Numbered from the stretch's first letter, positions 34,885 to 44,289 are shown. The stretch is DNA of 64,000 nt from Gemmiger sp. An120 (GCF_002160955.1 NZ_NFLN01000013.1:30571-94570), one strand, 5' to 3'. Program-made: numbers and translations. The notes: a model not told the origin generated them from the sequence alone.

Positions 34885-35709
34885 ATGCAATGCAAGTCAA
34901 CGCGCAAGCCGCAAACCCAGGAGGAGATCGTAGCCAGGCAAGCGGCCAGGGATCCGGCGATCACCTGTGAAACCGTTTGGTATCAGTGCGGTGATGTGCC
35001 GCTTGCCATCGACGTTTATCGGCCGAATGCCGAAAAATATCCCGGTATGCGGCCGGGGATCCTGTTTTTCTTCGGCGGCGGTTTTCATGTGGGGACCCGG
35101 CTGGCTTTCCGGGAGCAGGCGGAGATCTGTGCAAAGCAGGGCTATGTGGCCCTGTCAGCGGATTACAGAATATCCTCTCTCTATCAAGTGACTTCGGCGG
35201 ACAGTATACGGGACGGAGCTGCCGCCTGGAATTTTGTACAGGCCAACGCTGCCCGTTGGCTGCTGGACATCAATCGTACTGTGTTGGCGGGTGGATCGGC
35301 AGGTGGAACGATTGCCGCCATGTGTGGGCCGCTGACCGGGGTGCAGCCGGCAGGGCTAGTGCTGTTTAATCCCGGTATTCTGGACAAGAATGATCCAGAT
35401 TCGCTCCTGAGCCGGCTGACAGACTGGACAGTGGATGGGGTACCTTTGCCCAATGCGGGAAATGTACCGCTGGGTATGCCGCCAACTCTGATCCTGCACG
35501 GAGAAGAGGATGAGCTAGTGCCGTTTGAGACAGTACGTCGGTTTGCCGCCCGTGCGGCCGCGCAGGGGTGCCGGGTCAAATTGATCGGCTATCCGCATGC
35601 CGGGCACGGCTTTTTTAACTTCAACCGCAGCCGGGCGCATTTTCTCCTCACGATGGGAGAGACGCTGCTCTTCCTGAATGAGGTCACAAATTCCGCATCC
35701 GCCCAGTGA
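34885..35709 (+). CDS. alpha/beta hydrolase, Aes/lipase-like
   Basis: 274 residues. The oxyanion loop ILFFFGGGFHVGTR, nucleophile elbow GGSAGGTIA, acid region LHGEEDELVP and GYPHAGHGFFNFNR with the catalytic His define a hormone-sensitive-lipase-like esterase. No signal peptide. It lies 27 bases after the second sulfatase. Compared with the hydrolase at 27368-28312 it is shorter and a different subfamily, so it probably removes a different acyl group. Confidence 0.82.
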   Translation: MQCKSTRKPQTQEEIVARQAARDPAITCETVWYQCGDVPLAIDVYRPNAEKYPGMRPGILFFFGGGFHVGTRLAFREQAEICAKQGYVALSADYRISSLYQVTSADSIRDGAAAWNFVQANAARWLLDINRTVLAGGSAGGTIAAMCGPLTGVQPAGLVLFNPGILDKNDPDSLLSRLTDWTVDGVPLPNAGNVPLGMPPTLILHGEEDELVPFETVRRFAARAAAQGCRVKLIGYPHAGHGFFNFNRSRAHFLLTMGETLLFLNEVTNSASAQ

Positions 35710-35755
35710 TCTGTCCGCAGGTAGTGAAAAATAGGCAGAAAGAAGAAGGTCTTAT

Positions 35756-37030
35756 ATGAGCGTGTCGCTGATAGCACCAATCTCCCTGATCATATTTGTT
35801 GTTACCATCGTGGTCGGGATCAAAAAACGAGTAAATCTGGGAATCCTTGCCACTGCGATGGCGTTTGTGCTCGGCCTGTTTGTAATGGTTGAGGGAGGAG
35901 CGATGGCGGCTCCGCAACTTAAAGGCGTACCTATCACCAGCCTATTTCCTTTCAGCATCTTTTGGATGACCCTCAGCGTCAGCTTAATGCTGAATGTGGG
36001 CTCGGTTAACGGCACCTTTGATCTGGTGATCAAAAAGGTGGTTCGGCTGGCCCGCGGCCGCCGCGCCCTGATCCCGATTTATGTATTCCTGGTGATGTTC
36101 GCTGCTTGTTCGGTCGGTGCGGGGAGTACCGGTGTGATGGTGCTGCTGTGTACTATCGCGGCCACCATCGCTAAAGACCAGAAGATCGATCCGGTGTTTA
36201 TGTTGCTGGCGGTACTTAGCGGGTCCACGGTAGCCATTGGGTCGCCGGTGGCGGTCATCGGCATCATCTGCAACGGCCTGTCGGAACAGCTGTGGGGGGA
36301 GGCGATCGCGCCTTCCTACATGTATCTTCGCGGTGCGGCCATGGCAATCCTTTCTTTTGCGGTGATCTACCTGCTGTTCCGCGGCTGGAAGCTGGAGAGC
36401 TGGCCGGTCTCCGAGGTAGAGGCGACGCCTAGGCTCAACAAAAAACAGATCCTGACACTCCTGGGTTTTCTGGCCTTTATTATACTGGCCATGGTGCTGA
36501 ACTTTGATATGGGACTGATCGCGTTTCTGGTTACGGCAGTGCTGCTGCTCCTTGGATGCGCCGATGAGACGCGTGTCATCGCCGATATACCCTGGAGCAG
36601 CATTCTGATGATCTGCGGCATGTGCATGCTCATTGGCGTGGTGCAGGCGGCGGGGGGCATCGATTTGCTGACCGGTCTCATGAGCCATATGATGAACCGC
36701 TATACCGTGAAGCCACTGTACTCGATTCTGGGCAGTGTGTTGGCGATGGTCTCTTCCATCACTGGCGTGGTGCTGCCCACCATGATTCCCACGATCCCTG
36801 ACATTGCCGCACAAGTTGGTGCAGACCCTTATGCCCTGGTCACCTCTCTGGCCTTCGGCGCTAATATCACCTGTGCCAGCCCAATCAGCGCACTGGGAGC
36901 GGTGGCGCTGGGCATTATGGGGACCAATCCGGAATGGGACAGCAACAAGCTGTTTAAACGGATGTTTGTGTATTCGTTTGTACTGATGGGGGTCGCGGCG
37001 GTGTGGGCCGCGATCGGTGTGGCAGGATAA
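35756..37030 (+). CDS. SLC13-like (ion transporter superfamily) permease
   Basis: 424 residues with about 11 membrane segments. Two half-repeats each with a hairpin are suggested by GAGSTGVMVLLCTIAATIA and SITGVVLPTMIPTIPDIAA, the pattern of SLC13/ArsB/MatC-type carriers of dicarboxylates or other anions. It closes the operon about 45 bases after the hydrolase gene. It may take up or export the released anionic aglycone or sulfate; substrate unknown. Confidence 0.78.
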   Translation: MSVSLIAPISLIIFVVTIVVGIKKRVNLGILATAMAFVLGLFVMVEGGAMAAPQLKGVPITSLFPFSIFWMTLSVSLMLNVGSVNGTFDLVIKKVVRLARGRRALIPIYVFLVMFAACSVGAGSTGVMVLLCTIAATIAKDQKIDPVFMLLAVLSGSTVAIGSPVAVIGIICNGLSEQLWGEAIAPSYMYLRGAAMAILSFAVIYLLFRGWKLESWPVSEVEATPRLNKKQILTLLGFLAFIILAMVLNFDMGLIAFLVTAVLLLLGCADETRVIADIPWSSILMICGMCMLIGVVQAAGGIDLLTGLMSHMMNRYTVKPLYSILGSVLAMVSSITGVVLPTMIPTIPDIAAQVGADPYALVTSLAFGANITCASPISALGAVALGIMGTNPEWDSNKLFKRMFVYSFVLMGVAAVWAAIGVAG

Positions 37031-37110
37031 GGCGCCGGATCATTTGGCTGCCTGCTCAGGAAGGCTTTTTGAGAACACGGGGGGAACGGGGGACCGACTG
37101 TATCCCGGGG

Positions 37111-37139
37111 TGGAAACGGCAGAGGATCCGTGTTATGAT
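37111..37139 (+). promoter_or_regulatory. promoter of the left C69 dipeptidase copy
   Basis: TGGAAA (37111-37116), 17-base spacer, TATGAT (37134-37139). The same pair of hexamers with the same spacing precedes the right copy (62045-62073), showing that the duplication includes the promoter. Confidence 0.65.
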
Positions 37140-37247
37140 AAATGCATTGCACAGGGGGTGAAAAACCGGCTTTTTCGTTGATTTCCGGCGGCAGGAAACC
37201 GGTTGTACATGTCCCGAGACCGATATACATAGAAAAAGGAGAACCCT

Positions 37248-38707
37248 ATGCCCTGTACCGCGATCCTGGTTGGCAAACAAGCAAGCCATGACGGCTCCAC
37301 CATCATTGCCCGCACGACGACGGTGCCTTTGAGGCCAAGCGCCTTTTGGCCCACCCCGCCCGGGAGGGGGCCGCGTTTTACAAAACGGTCCTCTCCCACC
37401 TGACCGTCACGCTGCCGGAGAAGGCCCTGCGCTATACCGACTGTCCCAACGTGTCCCGGGCCGGCGGCGTGTGGCCCGCCTGCGGCATCAACGAGGCCAA
37501 CGTGGCCATGACCGCCACCGAGACGATCACCAGCAATGCCCGGGTAGTGGGCGCGGACCCCTACGTCCGGTATCAGGCAAAGAAGGGCCGCGGCACCAAA
37601 GAAGTCCCCGGCGGCATCGGCGAGGAGGACTTGGTGACCCTGGTGCTGCCTTACATCCACAGCGCCCGGGAGGGTGTACTGCGTACCGGCGCGCTGCTGG
37701 AAAAGTATGGAACCTACGAACCCAACGGCATGGCCTTTGCCGACGCGGATGAGATCTGGTGGCTGGAGACCATTGGCGGCCACCACTGGATCGCCCGGCG
37801 GGTGCCGGACGACCGGGTGGTCATCATGCCTAACCAGTTCGGCCTGGATCATTTTGACTTTGCGGACGCGTACGGGGAACAGAAAGAACACCTTTGTTCC
37901 CGGGACCTGCGGGAGTTCGTGGAAAACTACCGCCTGGCGCTGGACACCGGCGCAGCGTTCAACCCGCGACTGGCTTTCGGCTCTCACTCGGATGCGGACC
38001 ACATATACAATACCCCCCGTGCCTGGTTTATGGCCCGGTATTTCCTGCCCCGGACCTGTACGTGGGACGGGGAGAATGCCGACTTCACCCCCGAGAGCAA
38101 CGACATCCCCTGGTCTTTTGTGCCGGAGCGGAAGGTGACGGTGGAGGATGTGCGGTATCTGCTTGGGTCCTATTACCAGGGGACGCCTTACAACCCCTAT
38201 GACAAGACCGCTGCCTGCAAGGGCAAGTACCACACCATCGGCGTGCCCAACAGCGATGTCTGCGGCATTATGCAGATCCGGGGCTATCTGCCCGAGGCGA
38301 TCCAGGGGGTGGAGTGGTTGTCCATGGGCGGCAGTGGCTTCACGGCCTGTTTCCCGGTGTACGCCCATGTGACCGAGTTCCCGAAATATCTGAGCGGCAC
38401 CACCGACACGGTGTCCACCAACAGTATATACTGGCACAGCCGGCTGATTGCGGCGCTGACCGACGCCCATTTCGGCAGTGCTCTGCTGTTTGACGAGCGG
38501 TATGTGAACGCCGTGATGAACCGCGGCCAGCAGCTGCTGTACGAGTACGACGAGAAGGTTCGGCAGGGCGAGCCGGTGGAGGTCTTGCAGGAGGCCAATC
38601 GCAAAATTGCCGCCATGGTGAAGGAAGAGTCAGACAAGGCCCTGGCCCAGATCCTCAAGAACGCCTCTGAGCACATGAAGATCCGGTATTACCGGGGGGA
38701 CAACTGA
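37248..38707 (+). pseudogene. pepD: C69-family dipeptidase, frameshifted copy
   Basis: The gene starts MPCTAILVGKQ with the catalytic N-terminal Cys3 of C69 (U34) dipeptidases. After STIIAR the frame breaks: compared with the intact paralogue at 62145-63605 exactly one A is missing near 37314, inside a run that should read CGC AAC GAC. Everything after that continues in the other frame for 453 codons, and the total length is one base short of the intact gene. Protein identity to the paralogue outside the break is above 90% by eye. If real, the break inactivates the enzyme; a sequencing error cannot be excluded. Confidence 0.85.
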
Positions 38708-38725
38708 GCGGACAATACGCAAAGC

Positions 38726-38767
38726 AAAGCAGCATCCGCCGCTGGAATAGCGGGCGGGTGCTGCTTT
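38726..38767 (+). terminator. terminator of the left dipeptidase copy
   Basis: Long GC-rich stem (38726-38743 with 38750-38767, some wobble pairs) ending in gctttctgttt. The counterpart after the right copy is at 63617-63652 but has different bases. Confidence 0.7.
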
Positions 38768-38870
38768 CTGTTTAGAGAAAAACAGGAGGATGAAATAGGT
38801 GAAAGAAGATCGTTAACCATGGAAATGCAGGTGTATTACAGAGACGCTTTACTATGAATTTGTATAGTAC

Positions 38871-38918
38871 AAATAGTAACATAATTATTAAATAGTAACA
38901 TAAATTATGTTACTATTT
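38871..38918. promoter_or_regulatory. operator array of the decayed AbiE-like operon
   Basis: AAATAGTAACATAA occurs at 38871 (with one end change) and at 38890-38903, and inverted at 38905-38918; the last two form a perfect palindrome with 14-bp arms around one base. AT-rich palindromes just upstream of antitoxin genes are typical autoregulatory sites. Confidence 0.7.
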
Positions 38919-38947
38919 AAAAAAGATGTGACTAAGGGGGTGCCCTT

Positions 38948-39903
38948 GTGGAAAAACGGCTGGAACAGCTTCTGGGAATGCCGGCCCATCTTACATTGTG
39001 GACGCAAAAAGATACGCTCCCTTTATATCTGGGGCATGGCCGCGAATTTTGGGTTGCAAGCGTTGGCCAGACAAATTTTCTCCTGGTGACTTTCTCGCTT
39101 GAAGGGCGCTTGAACGCACAGCAATTGTCTGCTCAGGTGAAAAAATCGAGAGCATCGCAGAAATGCCGGTAGCGCTGCAGTGCTCCCATCTTACATTCTA
39201 TCAGCGGGAAGCGCTGATACAAAAAGGTATCCCTTTTGTCCTTTTGCCCAACTGCGTCTATCTTCCCTTTCTGGGGGTCGTGATGCAGGCAAAGCTGGCC
39301 AAGGAAGAAAAAGTGGTGCCTGAGAGGATGCAGGCGGCCACGCAGATGGTATTCCTGTATCTGTTCTATCAACGTGAACATACCCCGCAAATCAGCAAGA
39401 GCGAATTGGCGCAAAAGCTTGGCCTCTCCAAGACAAGCATTACCCGGGCGGTGGAGCAGTTATCTTTTTTCCAACTGCTGCAGGAGGGAGAATCTATCCG
39501 AGCTCCAATCTCTCTGGTTCGTGGAGAACCCCTAAAACGAGCGGTGCGGGATTTGCTGATCGATCCGGTTCAGAAGCGGGTGCTGGTTTTGCACAAGGAG
39601 CTGCCGGATTCCGTTTTCCTTGCAGGGGAATCCTGCCTTTCGGAATATTCCATGCTGAACGCGCCTCGCACGGAAGTATACGCTTGTGACAAAAGGCAAA
39701 AGTGGGTCAGTCAACTCACAGAAGTTTTTCCCTTGCCGGATATAGGCAATTATGTGGAACTTGAATTGTGGAAGTATCCTCCGGAACTGTTTGCCGCAGA
39801 CGGAAAGGTCGATATGCTTTCGCTGTACTGTTCCCTAAAAGCGAATCCGGACGAGCGGGTGGAAGGAGAATTGGAAAGTTTGTTGGAGGAGATAAAGTGG
39901 TAA
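38948..39903 (+). pseudogene. AbiEi/MarR-like antitoxin-type regulator, frameshifted
   Basis: A GTG start at 38948 (AGGGGG upstream) opens a frame MEKRLEQLLGMPAHL that reaches a stop at 39172. At the run of six A (about 39133-39138) a shift of -1 rejoins the second frame (IESIAEMPVALQCSHLTFY), which continues to 39903. The joined protein has a helix-turn-helix ISKSELAQKLGLSKTSITRAV and a C-terminal region of the two-gene 'regulator plus nucleotidyltransferase' type. It is probably inactive, unless the A6 run supports ribosomal slippage. Confidence 0.6.
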
Positions 39904-40163
39904 CAGGGCTGGATCTCACTCACCAAAAGGCTCAGGGTCAACATGTAAACGACAGAGACCTGCGCAAACATAAGCTGGACGTTTTTCGCTTGCTGCGGAT
40001 CCTTCCAGGGAACAGCCATATAAACACCAGCGAGGGAATACGGCGACATATCGATGAATTTCTGCGCGCGATGGAACAGGAGGAGATCGCGCTGCCTCAA
40101 ATCAAGGTGCACATGAGCAAAGAAGAAGCGATCACGATGCTGCGGAAGATTTATCTGCTTTGA
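39897..40163 (+). pseudogene. C-terminal remnant of an AbiEii-like nucleotidyltransferase gene
   Basis: About 88 codons from a GTG overlapping the previous stop. The text VTGLDLTHQKAQGQHVNDR, then KHKLDVFRLL and a final MSKEEAITMLRKIYLL, looks like the tail of the partner of such regulators; the catalytic GS/GG and DxD parts are absent. An internal deletion seems to have joined the regulator's stop to the tail of the toxin. Confidence 0.5.
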
Positions 40164-40202
40164 TTTACATGGGCTAACAATGATAAAGGAAAGGTGAGCG
40201 GA

Positions 40203-41141
40203 ATGGCCATTCCCAAATACGATGCGATGTACAAGTCTCTTTTGGCGTGCCTGAGGGATATGCAGCAGCACAGTACGAAAGATGTACGAGACAAAATGGC
40301 TGTAAGCTTTTCTGTCACTGATGAAGAGAGGAGTATCCCCTTACCCAGCGGCCGGCAGAGGCTTTTTGACAACCGCGTCGGTTGGACGATTACCTACCTG
40401 AAAAAAGCCGGGTTGGTCATCAGCCCCAAACGAGGGATCTATCAACTCACCGAGGAAGGTAAGAAAGTGGTGGATGCCGATCCGCCTGTTGTGGACAATG
40501 CCTACCTGGAACGATATGACTCCTTCAAACAGTTTGTAAGTGCCCAGGTTACTTCGGGGAATGGTCAGCAACCGCAAAGCGTCACCGGCGCTGATGATTT
40601 GAGCGGCCAGACCCCGCAGGACGCATTGGATGCCGCGTATCAGCAGATCAATCAGGCGTTGGCGGGCGACATCCTGTCTGAAATCATGCGGCAGCAACCA
40701 GGCTTTTTTGAGAGACTTGTGGTTCAGCTGCTGGAACATATGGGGTATGGCGGCTCGGTGGAGCATGCGGGGCAGGTGGTCGGAAAAAGCGGAGATGAAG
40801 GCATTGACGGCATTATCCGCGAGGACAAGCTTGGCTTCAGCATGATCTACATTCAGGCAAAACGCTGGGACAGAAGCACTTCGATCGGAAGACCTGAAAT
40901 TCAGAAGTTTGTGGGGGCGCTGGCCGGCCAGGGCGCCAGCAAGGGCCTGTTTATCACGACGGCACAATTCACCAAAGAGGCTCGGGAGTACGCCAAAAAG
41001 CAGCACACGACCAAGGTGGTCCTGGTGGACGGTGACGCGCTGGCCAAGCTGATGATCGAGTACAACGTGGGAGTTTCCACCCAGGCGGTTTATCAGATCA
41101 AACAACTCGACATCGACTTTTTCGATGATGAGAATGGTTGA
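40203..41141 (+). CDS. mrr: Mrr-like type IV restriction endonuclease
   Basis: 312 residues. An N-terminal winged helix (Mrr_N; LFDNRVGWTITYLKKAG and RGIYQLTEEGKKVV) precedes the Mrr catalytic domain: FERLVVQLLEHMGYGG, GDEGIDGII (Asp202) and IYIQAKRW (Gln218-x-Lys220), the D-QxK nuclease core, then IQKFVGALAGQGASKGLFITT. Mrr enzymes cut DNA with foreign methylation, so this is a defence gene. The ATG at 40203 has AAAGGTGAG upstream. It immediately follows the decayed AbiE-like pair in an accessory region. No methylase partner is visible, as expected for type IV. Confidence 0.92.
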   Translation: MAIPKYDAMYKSLLACLRDMQQHSTKDVRDKMAVSFSVTDEERSIPLPSGRQRLFDNRVGWTITYLKKAGLVISPKRGIYQLTEEGKKVVDADPPVVDNAYLERYDSFKQFVSAQVTSGNGQQPQSVTGADDLSGQTPQDALDAAYQQINQALAGDILSEIMRQQPGFFERLVVQLLEHMGYGGSVEHAGQVVGKSGDEGIDGIIREDKLGFSMIYIQAKRWDRSTSIGRPEIQKFVGALAGQGASKGLFITTAQFTKEAREYAKKQHTTKVVLVDGDALAKLMIEYNVGVSTQAVYQIKQLDIDFFDDENG

Positions 41142-41222
41142 AAGATGACTTTCATTCAAATGACACAGCTTTATCCGCTCGTTGATGCAAAAGGGCAAAA
41201 AGTTGTGTAAGGACATGGGAAG

Positions 41223-41765
41223 ATGAAAAAAGCTGCTGCGGAACAGAAGAACAGGGATAGTCGAGATACTGGCCGAAAGAAGTTCTCTCCTGCCGATGTA
41301 GATGCCATGAAAATGATTCTGGCCGAAGGCTGCACAGTGCGGCAAGTCGCCGAGCGGTTTGATGCTTCCCGATCTACGGTGTCCAGGTATCTGAATCCCA
41401 AGCCCAAAAAGGGCTGTACCCTGCGGATGACCTACATGTATGGGAGGCGGCCCTGTACGGTGATCGACGTAGATTTCCTTCATCAGAAGGTATACATTCA
41501 AAACCGCACCGATGATCTTCTCCATCGGGCGTTTGGGGTGGTGGAGGATCCCAGCTGGGAGGATTTCCAGGAGTTTCTGAAAAGCCGATGCTTCCCGCCC
41601 ACACGGGGGAACGTGAAGGAAGAACTGCGGGCGCTGGGCCTCACCGATTATGACCCGCTCCAGATCGTGGAAAAGACCCATGGGCGCACAGCGGAGGATC
41701 GCCTGTGGTTGAAATTTCGGTATTACCCGGCAGAAAAATATCTATACGGCGGAAAGACCCTGTAA
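41223..41765 (+). CDS. helix-turn-helix protein with conserved C-terminal domain of unknown function
   Basis: 180 residues. After a basic N-terminus the segment FSPADVDAMKMILAEGCTV and RQVAERFDASRSTVSRYL form a resolvase/IS-like helix-turn-helix. The C-terminal half (YIQNRTDDLLHRAFGVVE, WEDFQEFLKSRCFPPTRGN, LGLTDYDPLQIVEKTHGR) resembles small proteins often found beside HipA-like kinases in gut Firmicutes, but no HipA gene is here. The short region before it (41142-41222) encodes nothing clear. Its role could be an orphan antitoxin-like regulator; that is a guess. Confidence 0.6.
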   Translation: MKKAAAEQKNRDSRDTGRKKFSPADVDAMKMILAEGCTVRQVAERFDASRSTVSRYLNPKPKKGCTLRMTYMYGRRPCTVIDVDFLHQKVYIQNRTDDLLHRAFGVVEDPSWEDFQEFLKSRCFPPTRGNVKEELRALGLTDYDPLQIVEKTHGRTAEDRLWLKFRYYPAEKYLYGGKTL

Positions 41766-41788
41766 ACACACGTTTACAGGGCTTTTTT
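41758..41788 (+). terminator. intrinsic terminator after the helix-turn-helix gene
   Basis: Perfect 10-bp arms ccctgtaaac (41758-41767) and gtttacaggg (41772-41781) followed by CTTTTTT. Confidence 0.9.
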
Positions 41789-42030
41789 CGTGCCCAAACT
41801 CCGGATTCAGAATGCAAGATGTTAATACACTGCCAAATGAACCGTTTGGATTGTGCGTTGTATATATTGGTGAGAGGAGGTGCAGTACAATGGATTTCCC
41901 GCATGTTGTACTGGTTTCAGTTGTGGATTTCCAGCCGTCATGTTCTCCCCTTGTTTTAGCCTTTTCGCAGAAAGATGAGCCGGAGGGAGTACACAGCTCG
42001 CGGCGTCGCCACGCATACCGGAAAAGCCCG

Positions 42031-42909
42031 TCAGCGCCGGCCGGAGGCGTACTCTCCCATGTTGATGTCCAGCACCGCCCGGGGCGGCTGGATCAAGGCG
42101 TCTTCGTACCGGCAGACCCATTGGATCTCCTGACTCATCTGCCCATCCGCCACGCCGTCGATGGTCTCCCCGTCCTGAATGGGATTGTCGTACTCCAGAA
42201 GATACGACGCCACGTTGTAGGCGTGGTTGACGACCCAGTTGGGGTTCATGCCGCGGAAGTGGTACTGGAGGTCGGGCAAAAGCAGCGTGCTCATGCCCAC
42301 CGTGTCGATAATCTTATCCTCGGTTCCCTGAATGTTGAAAAAGCGCACATTGACGCCAAACCGGATGAAGCGGTCCGCTCCCTCGATCTGGTGTGAGCGC
42401 ACATCCTCTGCCAGCAGCAGCTTGCCGCAGTTCTGGAAGAAGAACGCCTCGCAGGCGGGGTACAGCTCGGCCAGCGCCTCCACAAAGTCGGCGTCCAGGT
42501 TGGTCCGTTCCAGAGCCGGAAGGGCACCGGCCAGCATGTCGGTGGCCACCACCTGATACCTGCACTCCCGGAGGATGCGCTCGCGGTCTTTCCGGCAGTC
42601 CCACATCTGGCTCATGAGGAAGGCGTCAATGCCCTTGCCGGTGAACTCGATGCAATCCATCACCATCAGCTGCACCGGGGCCTTGCCCTCCTTGAACTCC
42701 GCAATGTGGTCCAGGGCGGAAAAGCCGGTCATCTTTTTGTCGCGCCCAAAACATTCCACCGCGCCGATATGCCGCTGCATCACGGCGGTCATGCTTTCCT
42801 TGTCCGGCATGGGAACCGGCTCTTTGAACAGCATCTGAACAAGGTACGGGCCGCCGGGCTGGGGGGCCTTTTTATCGTCCGGGTCTTGCTGAAAAACTTG
42901 CTCGCTCAT
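42031..42909 (-). CDS. DUF4261-type protein (immunity-like)
   Basis: 292 residues. The C-terminal half (ACEAFFFQNCGKLLLAEDV, GADRFIRFGVNVRFFNIQG, DTVGMSTLLLPDLQYHFRG) fits DUF4261, a domain found with SUFU/Smi1-type immunity proteins. The N-terminal ~130 residues are a second alpha/beta domain (VQMLFKEPVPMPDKESM, VQLMVMDCIEFTG). No catalytic motif or signal peptide. It is the last gene of a four-gene leftward cluster of similar orphan proteins. The start has AAGGAGGAG upstream. Confidence 0.65.
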   Translation of the reverse strand: MSEQVFQQDPDDKKAPQPGGPYLVQMLFKEPVPMPDKESMTAVMQRHIGAVECFGRDKKMTGFSALDHIAEFKEGKAPVQLMVMDCIEFTGKGIDAFLMSQMWDCRKDRERILRECRYQVVATDMLAGALPALERTNLDADFVEALAELYPACEAFFFQNCGKLLLAEDVRSHQIEGADRFIRFGVNVRFFNIQGTEDKIIDTVGMSTLLLPDLQYHFRGMNPNWVVNHAYNVASYLLEYDNPIQDGETIDGVADGQMSQEIQWVCRYEDALIQPPRAVLDINMGEYASGRR

Positions 42910-42924
42910 CGGTGATTCTCCTCC

Positions 42925-43461
42925 TTATCCTTTCAAGCTTGCGGCTTCGGCATAACGCCTGTGCCACTCGTTCCAGAAGGCAATGTATCCATTTCGCGCG
43001 AAGGTGTCCTCCGGGAGATGCTTTGGCCGGCAGGAACGATAGAAGGCCTCCACCGCATCGGCAAAGCGGATCACTTCGGCCTTGTAGTCGCCGAACGGCA
43101 CCCATGTTTCCTCGCCGGAGGGGAGGATCAGCCTTACCCCGCCGCCGTCGTGGACAACAGACCAGTCCAAACCACTGTCGCAGCCCAATATCGTCACCTG
43201 GGACAGGTCCTTGTTGGCGATCAGGAAATGGCCGCAGCACGGGACCATCTGAATGTCTTCTTTCGACATGATTTTATCCTCGGTCAGGGTTTTCAGAAGA
43301 TACAGCGCGGTGGCACTGACGGTCCCGTCATACTCCATCACAGCCGTGCCGATCTGCACGGTAACGTGGCCATGGAGGCAGAGATCCTCGGGATCGTCCT
43401 GCGGGCCGCAGATCCAGGTGAATCCGTCGGCGTGAATGGAGAAATTCTTCAAATCGACCAC
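42925..43461 (-). CDS. uncharacterised immunity-like protein
   Basis: 178 residues from a GTG start (AAAGGA upstream). Predicted mostly beta in the first half (FTWICGPQDDPEDLCLHGHV, VQIGTAVMEYDG), then PCCGHFLIANKDLSQVTILG and a late RNGYIAFWNEWHRRYAE. No family recognised. It sits 15 bases upstream of the DUF4261 gene and is probably translated from the same message. By context it belongs to the orphan immunity group. Confidence 0.6.
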   Translation of the reverse strand: MVDLKNFSIHADGFTWICGPQDDPEDLCLHGHVTVQIGTAVMEYDGTVSATALYLLKTLTEDKIMSKEDIQMVPCCGHFLIANKDLSQVTILGCDSGLDWSVVHDGGGVRLILPSGEETWVPFGDYKAEVIRFADAVEAFYRSCRPKHLPEDTFARNGYIAFWNEWHRRYAEAASLKG

Positions 43462-43503
43462 CTTCTTTTCCTTTGGACCGGGAACATTCCGGGCAGGGTC
43501 CTG

Positions 43504-44289
43504 TCAGAAATCCAGCAGGATGGACACCTGCTGTTCCTCGGCGAACCGCACCGCCTGCCAGAACAGGGAGAAGGCGAATTTGGCAAGCGACTGGGTGTCG
43601 TATTCGGTGTGCTCCTGCAGGCTGGCGGCGTCGATTTTTCCGTCCGGCCCGTACACGCCGTCTGTGGGGTAACCCTCGGTCTCGCCCCAGCGCAGGATGG
43701 TATCTTCATCGGCCTGCCACGCCAGCCGGTTCAGTTTCTCCAGCTCCTTCCGCAGCCCGCCTGCCGTGCCGATGACGGCGGTGCCGTCGGTGGGCAGAGG
43801 CGCCTGGAACAAAAAGGCGTCCGGCAGCGGCAGCCACCAGGTGGCCCCGCGGAAGAGCGACCACACCTGCTCCTTGTCCGCCGCCAGGCGGGCGATCAGG
43901 GGATGCTCCCCGAAGTCCCAGCCCTTTTTCACGGTGGGAGGCACCGGCTCGCCGTATGTATGGCAGGCGGCCACCAGCAGCATGGCGCCAAAAGCGTCCC
44001 AGTCCGGCTTGTCGGTGTAGTAGGGCTTTTCGTTGTCCTCCGTCCAGGGAGCGTAGGGTTGCTCCTTGTTCTGGCGGATGGCATCCAGCAGGGAATCCCG
44101 CCAGCGTTCCACAGCACTCTGGATGCTGCGGACCTCCTCGGGGGTGAGTTCCTCCTCTACCACAGGGCTTCCGTCCGGGGCGAGCTTTTGGAAGGAGTAG
44201 CCGTTTGCCTCCGCCCACTGCTGCACGGCGGTCTTCCAGTTGTGGGAATAATACCGGGTCAATGTTCCTGCGTAAAGATCAAGTCCCAT
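43504..44289 (-). CDS. uncharacterised protein, immunity-like
   Basis: About 261 residues from the ATG at 44289 with AAAGGAGG upstream; a longer in-frame opening lacks one. It opens MGLDLYAGTLTRYYSHNWKT and later has LLVAACHTYGEPVPP, ATWWLPLPDAF and a C-terminal FAFSLFWQAVRFAEEQQV. The N-terminal GLDLYAGTLTRYY pattern recurs in proteins of gut Firmicutes found among immunity genes. No enzymatic motif. Third gene from the SUFU end of the cluster's reading order is downstream of it. Confidence 0.6.
   Translation of the reverse strand: MGLDLYAGTLTRYYSHNWKTAVQQWAEANGYSFQKLAPDGSPVVEEELTPEEVRSIQSAVERWRDSLLDAIRQNKEQPYAPWTEDNEKPYYTDKPDWDAFGAMLLVAACHTYGEPVPPTVKKGWDFGEHPLIARLAADKEQVWSLFRGATWWLPLPDAFLFQAPLPTDGTAVIGTAGGLRKELEKLNRLAWQADEDTILRWGETEGYPTDGVYGPDGKIDAASLQEHTEYDTQSLAKFAFSLFWQAVRFAEEQQVSILLDF

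Noticed and set aside
37248..37345. Programmed frameshift in the left dipeptidase
   Set aside because: The site has no slippery run and the intact paralogue has the extra base, so a simple deletion is the better explanation.
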